A program made the translations under genes and the position numbers. The notes below the pieces were generated by a model that was not told the DNA's origin, did no database searches, and was given only the letters and a program-made list of their open reading frames with translations. A DNA stretch of 13,081 nt from Willaertia magna (taxonomy: Eukaryota; Heterolobosea; Eutetramitea; Acrasida; Naegleriidae), in contig CADWAF010004605.1 in NCBI GenBank assembly GCA_902984215.1, forward strand, positions 1 through 13,081, given 5' to 3'. Shown here piece after piece: positions 6,826 to 13,081 of this stretch. How positions within the stretch are numbered: the first letter of the stretch is position 1; each line of letters opens with the position of its first letter.

Positions 6826-9800
6826 TTATTTTTTCCTTTTTGTGTTATAACAACTATTCATTACAATATCTTCTAAAGATAATTCAAATAAATGATAAGT
6901 ATCAATATTATATTCATTAAATAACAATCCATTATTACCACCATTGTTATTATTATTATTAATATCACGATAATAACTTTCAAATAAATATTCATTATAT
7001 TCATTTCTTTTAACAAATGGAATATTTAAATTTGGTTGATATTTAAATACTTTATCTATTTGAATATTCTTTTCTTCTTCTTCTTCTTTATTGCCTTTAC
7101 CTATTGTTGTTGTTGTATTACTATTTAAGGTATTACTTGTTGTAATATTATTAAAGTCACCTAAAGAAGCACTTAATTTTAATTTTAATCTTGATTCAAT
7201 ATCCTTTTTAGATAAATATTCTTGTAACATATTAAATACTTTTCTATCCATTGTTTTAACTCTTAATACTTTAATCCATTCATCTCTAATCTTCTCACTT
7301 TCAGCACAACAAAATAATAATCTGCCAGTTGTCATTGATAAAATTACAAAAACATGTGGCGTTGGGAATTCTTCATTTAATGGAGGGATTTCATCTTCTT
7401 TATTAAAATCTAATTTCTTTAATTCTGATAAAAATAGATCATATTGATTTTTTGTCAATTGTTTATTTGATGCATTTACTTTAATAGGAAATATTTTTGT
7501 ATTTTTAGAATTTAATTTAATTTGACCTTTCACTTGATTTTCATCATTATTTGAATAATAAATTAAATTAAAATCTCTTAAAACGAAAAATCTAGATTTC
7601 CATGATTTTCTTATTCTACCTCTTTTAAATAAATAACCTTTACGATAAGAATTATTTAATAAAGAAATATTTAAAGAAAATCTTTCAGTTTGTTGTGACA
7701 GTTTTTTATCAAATAATTTATAATAAATATTTATATTTTTTTTAATATATATTTCACATTTTTTTTGAATAAAAAAATGAAATAATTGCGTTTTAAAAAA
7801 ATTATTTAAATAATTAAAATTATTTGTAAATAATAAATTATTAATTGGTGTAAAGTTAAATAATTCTGAAATTAAAATAAATTTATCAATTTGAAATAAA
7901 TCTGATAACTTCATATCTTTTTTTTCATCATAATTTTCATAATTTATAAATAATTCTAATGTTTGTAAAAATTTTAAAAATAAATTTAAAAATACTTCTC
8001 TAATTGGATGAATATCTATTTGTTGTTTTTTAATAAAACTATTGTTATTACTATTAGCAGTAGGAAAAGAAGATGGTGCAGATAGTGGTGATAAAGTTTC
8101 TTCATCTAATGTATTGTTATTAAACAATTGTTTCATTAGTGAATTATTAATATTGGTAGTACTAGCAGTTGATAGTGATTTTGGTGAAGAAACAACTACT
8201 CTAGATCTTCTTCTTGTTATTATTGAATGATTATTATTCACAATAGATGATGAACGATTGTTGTTAATGTTGTTTGTACTATTAGATGATTGTTGTTCAT
8301 TTAAAGAATAATTACTAATATTATTACTGATATTGCTATTACTACTTAAAGAAGATGATGATAAATTAGAAGATGATTCACTAAATGATACTGATGAATA
8401 GCTTTCACTATTTCTAAAAGAAGAAGACAATGACGGTGGTGGTGTATTTGTACTATTATTATTGTTAGTAGTACCCAATTTCTTTTCTAAATTATCTTTA
8501 ATAAAACTAATAATGTCACTTGTCCATCTATGATTTATATCATTCTTTTCTAATTGATCATTTTGATATTCAATTGAATCTTCATCAACATTTACAATAC
8601 AAACACCTCCAGGTATTGTAATATCTAATTCTTCATTCCAAAATTTTGTTAAAACTTCAGAGTGTAATCCAACCATATAAGGAAATGGTGCCTCTAAAAA
8701 ATGTGAAATCTTTTCGTGTAAAATTGGAATATATACACTTGTTAAACGGAATGGATATAATAGGTAACGTAAACTTTCCATAATTATAACTAATTTAAAT
8801 AAATATTTTGAATGAAATATAATTGGTTTTTCTAATGTTATATAATTTATAATTTTTATGATATGATCAATATGTAAATTATTTACTAAAATATTAAAGT
8901 CAAAATCACAAGTTGGATATTTTAAAATATTTAATTCTTTTGTATTATCATTGTTATTATTATTATTATGATTTAAATGTTGAAAGAAAAGAAATTGTTT
9001 TTTTGTCATTTCAATAAGAGGAGATACTTCCTCCTTTACTTGTTGTTGTTCTTCTTTCTTATTAACATCACCACTATTACCATTCTCACTGTTATTACTG
9101 CCATTGACAGTTGACGTTTTATCATGTAAAGATTTTTCCTCTTCTTTGAATTGATCATCAGAATCTCCAATAAATAAATTTTTATCAAATTCAACAGTTG
9201 TTTCTAACTGTATTATATTTTTATTATTTTCTTCATTGTTATTATTATTTGATTGTAATTTATTTAATGGAAAATGTATAATTAATTTATCAAATAATTT
9301 AATATTTTCATTCTTATTAAATAAATAATAAATATATTCTAATAAACTATTATCAAATAAATAAATTTCATTATTAATTAAATATTGATCTAAATTAGAA
9401 TAAAATGTTAAAAATGTTCGATGAAATTGAAATCTTGATAAAATACAAATACAAGAAGGTACTTTAACAAACATTAATACTTTTCTAAATCTATTATCTT
9501 CAACATTGTTATTATCACTTATATTGATATCAATATTACTATCTTGATCTTTAAATTTTGGGATTAATTGGAAAGTAAAATATTTTAAATAACAAAAACC
9601 ATAATATCTATATCCATAACCATCAGTTCCAATAAAAGAATGAAAATTCTTTGATGGATAAAAATGATCAATATCTTCATAATGTTTTTCTCTTTTAATA
9701 TTATTATTATAATTATTATCATAATATAATCCATCACTGTCATCATTTTCAATATCATTTTCTGTATTATTTGAATTATTACTACTTATACTATTTCTAT

Positions 9801-11115
9801 AACTATTTATATCATTATTATTTGAACTACCGTTATTATTATTTTGATTACTGACAGATGTAATGGTGGCAGTAGTTGTGGTAGAAGAAGAATTATCATC
9901 TTCTCCAAAAATTTTACTTAACATTGGAAAATCTTTATATTGAATTGGATAAGATTCAAAACTTTCAATTTCTGGAATAAAAAAGTTATTATTGTTGTTT
10001 AAATTATTTAATTCATTCTTTTCTTCTTGTTTTTCATTCATCATTTCTTTATCAACATTATTCTTCATTTCACTCTTATTTTCTTCTTCATTATTATTGT
10101 TTTCTTCATTAATATTTCCTTCATTATTTGATATTATTAATTCCTCTGGTAATGGATTGTTATTATTCATCTCATTATTACCAAAATTGTCTTTTGCACT
10201 ATCCTTTTCAATATGATTTTTATTAATTTTCACATCATTGTTATCATTCTTATTTAATCTATTTGAATTATATAAATCAGTTGGTGCAGTTACAACAAAC
10301 TTTAAATGTACATCATTTGGAAAAGTAAAATACTGTAAATTCATTGTTGAAATTTCAAAATCCAACTCTGAATTTTTCTTCTTTTTTCTTTCTTCTTCTA
10401 TTATTGTTGTTGTTGTATCATTTTCATCATTCTTAAGATGTTTATTTGGAAAGAAAGAAATTAAACTTCCTTCTCTTTGTAAACTAGTTGTCATTGTAAA
10501 ATAATTTTTATTTTCATTATTATTTAATAAAGTTAAACAAGTTGCTTCATTAAATTGTTCTTTTGCAATTGTATTTAATTCTTCATTTGAAATTGAAAAT
10601 AAAGAAACAAAATCAATTAATTTGTTTGAACGATTTGTCGTTAAAAGTGATTGATAATTATTTCTTTCAATTTCATAAGAAGATTGATGATGTTGTTGAT
10701 AATATTGAAATGTATGTTCATTATTAATATCAATTTTATTATTGTTTGTTAAACTATTTTTATTAGGAGAAGAAGTAGATGAAGAAGATCCCGATTGAGA
10801 AAGAGGTCTCGGAGTATTATTTTGTTCAAAGGCTTGATCATCATCCGAAGTGAAAAAGGAAAAAGAAGCTCTTTCATTTAAATTATTATTATTTAGGCTT
10901 GTTTGATTAATTGTAGGCTTATGAAAAACAGTTGAAACTCTTCTTTTTGTTTTTACTGTTTGTTTAAAAGAAGAAACGCGAGTTGGAGTTGTTGTTGGTG
11001 TTTTAGGTGAAGATGATAATGTATCATCATTAGGAACATCATCATAGGAAAACATATCATCATCTCCCTCTTCAAGTTCACTTCTATCTCTATGTGAGGT
11101 AATTTTTCTAAACAT
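6826..11115 (-). CDS. DENN domain and PH domain protein (probable Rab GEF)
   Basis: The 1429-residue product is likely a guanine-nucleotide exchange factor for a Rab GTPase, the known role of DENN proteins. An upstream-DENN half is seen at about 250-275 and 490-512 (FHSFIGTDGYGYRYYGF), split by some 215 residues of Asn/Glu/Ser-rich insertion. The core DENN runs from about 545 (VKVPSCICILSRFQFHRTFLTFY) to 821 (YIPILHEKISHFLEAPFPYM), itself interrupted at about 620-735. Downstream-DENN-like sequence lies at about 837-849 and 1035-1115. A PH domain spans about 1157-1288: GYLFKRGRIRKSWKSRFFVLR at its start and the invariant tryptophan W1280 in RDEWIKVLR at its end. It probably binds phosphoinositide and brings the GEF to a membrane. 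Other low-complexity tracts occupy 1-250 and 880-1030. The frame is unbroken over 4.3 kb. The start follows CGAAAATG; M21 is a less likely alternative. Confidence 0.9.
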   Translation of the reverse strand: MFRKITSHRDRSELEEGDDDMFSYDDVPNDDTLSSSPKTPTTTPTRVSSFKQTVKTKRRVSTVFHKPTINQTSLNNNNLNERASFSFFTSDDDQAFEQNNTPRPLSQSGSSSSTSSPNKNSLTNNNKIDINNEHTFQYYQQHHQSSYEIERNNYQSLLTTNRSNKLIDFVSLFSISNEELNTIAKEQFNEATCLTLLNNNENKNYFTMTTSLQREGSLISFFPNKHLKNDENDTTTTIIEEERKKKKNSELDFEISTMNLQYFTFPNDVHLKFVVTAPTDLYNSNRLNKNDNNDVKINKNHIEKDSAKDNFGNNEMNNNNPLPEELIISNNEGNINEENNNNEEENKSEMKNNVDKEMMNEKQEEKNELNNLNNNNNFFIPEIESFESYPIQYKDFPMLSKIFGEDDNSSSTTTTATITSVSNQNNNNGSSNNNDINSYRNSISSNNSNNTENDIENDDSDGLYYDNNYNNNIKREKHYEDIDHFYPSKNFHSFIGTDGYGYRYYGFCYLKYFTFQLIPKFKDQDSNIDINISDNNNVEDNRFRKVLMFVKVPSCICILSRFQFHRTFLTFYSNLDQYLINNEIYLFDNSLLEYIYYLFNKNENIKLFDKLIIHFPLNKLQSNNNNNEENNKNIIQLETTVEFDKNLFIGDSDDQFKEEEKSLHDKTSTVNGSNNSENGNSGDVNKKEEQQQVKEEVSPLIEMTKKQFLFFQHLNHNNNNNNDNTKELNILKYPTCDFDFNILVNNLHIDHIIKIINYITLEKPIIFHSKYLFKLVIIMESLRYLLYPFRLTSVYIPILHEKISHFLEAPFPYMVGLHSEVLTKFWNEELDITIPGGVCIVNVDEDSIEYQNDQLEKNDINHRWTSDIISFIKDNLEKKLGTTNNNNSTNTPPPSLSSSFRNSESYSSVSFSESSSNLSSSSLSSNSNISNNISNYSLNEQQSSNSTNNINNNRSSSIVNNNHSIITRRRSRVVVSSPKSLSTASTTNINNSLMKQLFNNNTLDEETLSPLSAPSSFPTANSNNNSFIKKQQIDIHPIREVFLNLFLKFLQTLELFINYENYDEKKDMKLSDLFQIDKFILISELFNFTPINNLLFTNNFNYLNNFFKTQLFHFFIQKKCEIYIKKNINIYYKLFDKKLSQQTERFSLNISLLNNSYRKGYLFKRGRIRKSWKSRFFVLRDFNLIYYSNNDENQVKGQIKLNSKNTKIFPIKVNASNKQLTKNQYDLFLSELKKLDFNKEDEIPPLNEEFPTPHVFVILSMTTGRLLFCCAESEKIRDEWIKVLRVKTMDRKVFNMLQEYLSKKDIESRLKLKLSASLGDFNNITTSNTLNSNTTTTIGKGNKEEEEEKNIQIDKVFKYQPNLNIPFVKRNEYNEYLFESYYRDINNNNNNGGNNGLLFNEYNIDTYHLFELSLEDIVMNSCYNTKRKK
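10240..10257 (-). repeat. LNKNDN module, third copy
   Basis: The complement of this stretch encodes LNKNDN (residues 287-292) in the large insertion inside the upstream-DENN region. The DNA is a near match, not exact, to the two plus-strand copies: it uses AAG and AAC where they use AAA and AAT. Confidence 0.5.
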
Positions 11116-11528
11116 TTTCGGGTAGTTAATTTTCCAGTTTTTATGAAATTGGTTTTTTTATAAATTGTTGTTGATTTTTAAAGAGACAAGATGTGTTTAG
11201 TTTGTTTGGTTAGTGAAAAGAAAAAGAAGAAATAAAATTTCAAAGATGCTGACAAAAAAGATGACGAATAATTAAATAGAATGATGGGATAATTGATAGA
11301 TAGGTCAGCAACAATTGAAAACTATTTTTTTTTTAATTTTCTTTTGATAAATTGGCAAGTGATCCATTGCGAGTTGCCACATAACAGAACTGCATTTAGC
11401 CTTTCAACAAATCATTGACTCGGAGATTTTGAAATAATTGATTTTTGTATCAACGATTATAATGTCGCTTGGACCGTACTATAAAGCAGTAAAGCGAACC
11501 AACAAAAATTTACAATAATTAATTTAAT
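11116..11528. promoter_or_regulatory. Upstream region of the DENN gene with a G+C-richer island
   Basis: The 413 bases contain no convincing coding sequence. The part next to the DENN gene is the presumed leader and promoter. Within it, 11341-11400 is about 40 percent G+C by hand count, against roughly 10-25 percent in the genes, and the richer patch runs to about 11500. Its right end holds an inverted repeat, TCGCTT (11465-11470) and AAGCGA (11492-11497), with TATAAA at 11480-11485 between the arms. TTTACAATAA (11509-11518) is the complement of TTATTGTAAA and lies just after the DinB stop. An unannotated small RNA in the island is possible but not shown. No tRNA features were seen. Confidence 0.45.
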
Positions 11529-12233
11529 TTACAAAAAGTAAGAAAGATCAAGAGCTGGAGCTTTGTATCCAAAGAATGTTAAGCCAGATGAAATTTGACC
11601 TCTGTGATGTGTTGTGTGATTAAATACGTGATCTAAAACGTCACTTTTAACTCTTTGAAATTCCTTTCCAGATGTATTTGAATAAATTAATTTTTCCATT
11701 AATTTTTCATCTGTATTTAAATCATTTTCTAAAAATTCAATCCAATTATCACTTTGTGTTAAAATTAATTCTTGTAATTCCTTTCTATCTTTTACAACAC
11801 TTTCAATTTGTTCTGTTGGAATAGTTTCACTTGTCCAAAAACTATTTAATTCTTCTAAAGTAAATTGTTTAGATAAATTAATTTCTTTTAATGTAGAAGA
11901 ATGCATTAATCTAAATCTTTTATTCCAAATCATATCTGCTAAAAGTAAATGACATAATGTACCGTGGATTGAATTAAAAGCTAATTTGGCATCACCACTA
12001 AAATAATGTTCATCTTTTACATTAATTAAATGTTTATTAAATAATTGTTCGAATGCCCACTTGTTATATCTGGCCATTTGCAAACAATGACGATGAAGGA
12101 GATTTGCTGACATTTTTAAATTTCTGTTAATTCCGATGGTTGTTCTAATTGCCGGGTAAATTGAAAAACCTTTTGTTTCTTGTTGTTTGTCGGAAAGGAA
12201 GAAAGTACAAGAAGAAGTCATTTTGAAATGCAT
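11529..12233 (-). CDS. DinB/YfiT-family metal-binding four-helix protein
   Basis: Residues 41-234 match the DinB superfamily, four-helix bundles with a metal bound by three histidines. Some members are thiol transferases, but many have no known reaction. Visible ligands are H95 in IHGTLCHLLLADMIW, and H206 and H210 in HVFNHTTHHRGQ. The ARYNKWAFEQLF start, the histidine helix and the C-terminal APALDLSYFL all resemble proteobacterial DinB proteins closely, suggesting acquisition from bacteria. The first 40 residues have no bacterial counterpart. They include several Arg/Lys and few acidic residues and could be a mitochondrial presequence. They could equally be mistranslated leader, since M41 (ATG at 12111-12113) has the AAAAATGTC context of other local genes. 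M5 is a third possible start. With M1 the gap to the divergent ankyrin gene is only 68 bases; with M41 it is 188. Confidence 0.88.
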   Translation of the reverse strand: MHFKMTSSCTFFLSDKQQETKGFSIYPAIRTTIGINRNLKMSANLLHRHCLQMARYNKWAFEQLFNKHLINVKDEHYFSGDAKLAFNSIHGTLCHLLLADMIWNKRFRLMHSSTLKEINLSKQFTLEELNSFWTSETIPTEQIESVVKDRKELQELILTQSDNWIEFLENDLNTDEKLMEKLIYSNTSGKEFQRVKSDVLDHVFNHTTHHRGQISSGLTFFGYKAPALDLSYFL

Positions 12234-12239
12234 TCTGCA

Positions 12240-12257
12240 ATTTCAACATGTTGAAAT
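12240..12257. promoter_or_regulatory. 18-bp perfect palindrome in the divergent DinB/ankyrin gap
   Basis: ATTTCAACATGTTGAAAT is a perfect palindrome with no spacer. It lies 44 bases before the ankyrin ATG and 6 bases upstream of the longest DinB start. TTGAAATGC occurs twice, at 12223-12231 and 12251-12259; the second copy overlaps the palindrome's right arm. Such symmetry fits a binding site for a dimeric transcription factor that could serve both genes. Function is inferred. Confidence 0.45.
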
Positions 12258-12301
12258 GCTTACTTCTTGTTGTGTAAAGAAGTTGTCTCCGTTACAAAAA
12301 A

Positions 12302-13081
12302 ATGTCAACAAACACAAATACCCTCTTTCAAGCATTAAATGACAAGGATAATGAGCTTTTCACATCTTTACTTACTTCTAATGATGATTTAAAGGACTTG
12401 AATTTAAATCTTTTATGTGATCCTCATGGAGATACTTTACTTCATTATGCATCTAGAACAAATAATATTGAAATTGTTAAATATTTAATTGAAGAAAAAC
12501 AATGTTATATTAATATGTCAAATTATCGTGGTGCAACTCCACTTTATTATGCTTCATTGTCAGCTTCAAATGATGTTGTCAATTATTTAATTGAAAAGAA
12601 AGCAGATCCAAGACAAGTTTCAACATTTTCAGGATTAAAAGCAGCTGACGTTTGTAAAGATTTAAATTTAAAAAAACAATTGACTGAATATGCATTAAAA
12701 TTTGAAGAAATTCTTTACAATCCAGTTTATAATTTTAGATATAGAATTGCAGATCATTGGAGAACAAGTATGTTAATGATTCGTCATCCAAATCCAAATT
12801 TTTATTTTGGTTTTAAACCTTATCCTGAAGCAGTTGTTTTGGGAAAGAAAGATTTGGGATTATTAATTGAAGAATGTAAAATTCAAGATAAGAAATATGA
12901 AAATTATTTGATTGGAGAAATTAGAGATGAAACAAATATTTGTCTTTTATGTGATTCAATTGTTGAAAATTGTCCAAAATGTAAATTTTGTAATAAGGTT
13001 AATATTTGTGACAATTGTTTAAATTCAAAGGATGTTTCTGTTGCACAAAAGGTTTTAATTCATGTTAATAATTGTAAATCA
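12302..13081 (+). CDS. Ankyrin-repeat protein with Cys-rich zinc-binding region (partial, runs off right edge)
   Basis: An ATG after a poly-A tract (AAAAAATGTC) opens 260 codons, with no stop, to the end of the window. Two ankyrin repeats are clear: residues about 42-72 (HGDTLLHYASRTNNIEIVKYL) and 75-104 (RGATPLYYASLSASNDVVNYL). The unit HxDTLLHYA...V.YLI is the classic protein-binding form. A middle region, about 130-200, contains FRYRIADHW and HPNPNFYFGFKPYPEAVV and matches no family I know. Residues 214-258 are cysteine-rich: C214, C217, C224, C227, C230, C236, C239, then H254 and C258. This fits a two-zinc fold. The closing H-x3-C recalls MYND fingers, but the spacing is not standard and the domain may continue past the window. 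The divergent DinB gene shares its promoter gap. Confidence 0.88.
   Translation, partial: MSTNTNTLFQALNDKDNELFTSLLTSNDDLKDLNLNLLCDPHGDTLLHYASRTNNIEIVKYLIEEKQCYINMSNYRGATPLYYASLSASNDVVNYLIEKKADPRQVSTFSGLKAADVCKDLNLKKQLTEYALKFEEILYNPVYNFRYRIADHWRTSMLMIRHPNPNFYFGFKPYPEAVVLGKKDLGLLIEECKIQDKKYENYLIGEIRDETNICLLCDSIVENCPKCKFCNKVNICDNCLNSKDVSVAQKVLIHVNNCKS

Noticed and set aside
7091..10504. Several plus-strand frames of 60-120 codons
   Set aside because: All are antisense shadows of the intact DENN-PH gene. Leu/Val/Ser/Phe-rich content mirrors Asn/Glu/Ser codons, and none shows a domain.
1..13081. Giant-virus origin (A/T-rich, ankyrin, F-box, intron-free)
   Set aside because: A syntaxin-16-type SNARE and a DENN-PH Rab regulator are typical of a cellular endomembrane system. 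No viral core gene is present.
1..13081. Alternative genetic code such as a ciliate code
   Set aside because: TAA ends most genes, TAG ends the 269-residue gene, and TGA ends the LRR gene. No in-frame TAA, TAG or TGA lies inside any intact gene.

Overview
This 13.1 kb window looks like nuclear DNA of an AT-rich, gene-dense, intron-poor eukaryotic protist. Its genes encode a syntaxin-16/Tlg2 SNARE, a DENN-PH protein, an F-box/leucine-rich-repeat protein and an ankyrin/zinc protein. Coding sequence is extremely A+T rich, with many asparagine, serine and lysine runs. TAA, TAG and TGA all act as stops, so the standard code fits, and no GT-AG intron is needed in any gene. Most starts sit in an A-rich context (AAAAATG). 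An amoebozoan (dictyostelid-like), a heterolobosean or an anaerobic chytrid could all look like this, and I cannot choose between them from sequence alone.

Layout, left to right. Positions 1-36 hold the first 12 codons of a minus-strand gene with a signal-peptide-like start, followed by a relatively G+C-rich presumed promoter. Positions 333-950 hold a minus-strand pseudogene broken by frame changes and stops. A nearly pure A/T stretch follows. Next come the minus-strand F-box/LRR gene (1456-2682) and the divergent plus-strand syntaxin (2940-4367). A nitrilase-superfamily amidase (4616-5893) and an unrecognised 269-residue protein (5961-6770) follow on the plus strand. The large minus-strand DENN-PH gene (6826-11115) converges on that last gene. 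After a 413 bp gap come a minus-strand DinB-family protein of bacterial appearance (11529-12233) and a divergent plus-strand ankyrin/zinc-binding protein that runs off the window at 12302.

The genes do not form an operon or one pathway. Syntaxin-16 and DENN-PH both belong to endosome/trans-Golgi membrane traffic (SNARE fusion and Rab activation), but their proximity may be chance. The most interesting signals are: the DinB gene as a probable bacterial acquisition; a hexapeptide low-complexity module (LNKNDN) in three unrelated genes, two of which share an exact 25-base string; promoter-side islands richer in G+C than the genes; a repeated TTGTAAA motif between genes; an 18-bp perfect palindrome in the DinB/ankyrin divergent gap; and the decayed gene near the left end. 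I found no convincing new defence or mobile system.
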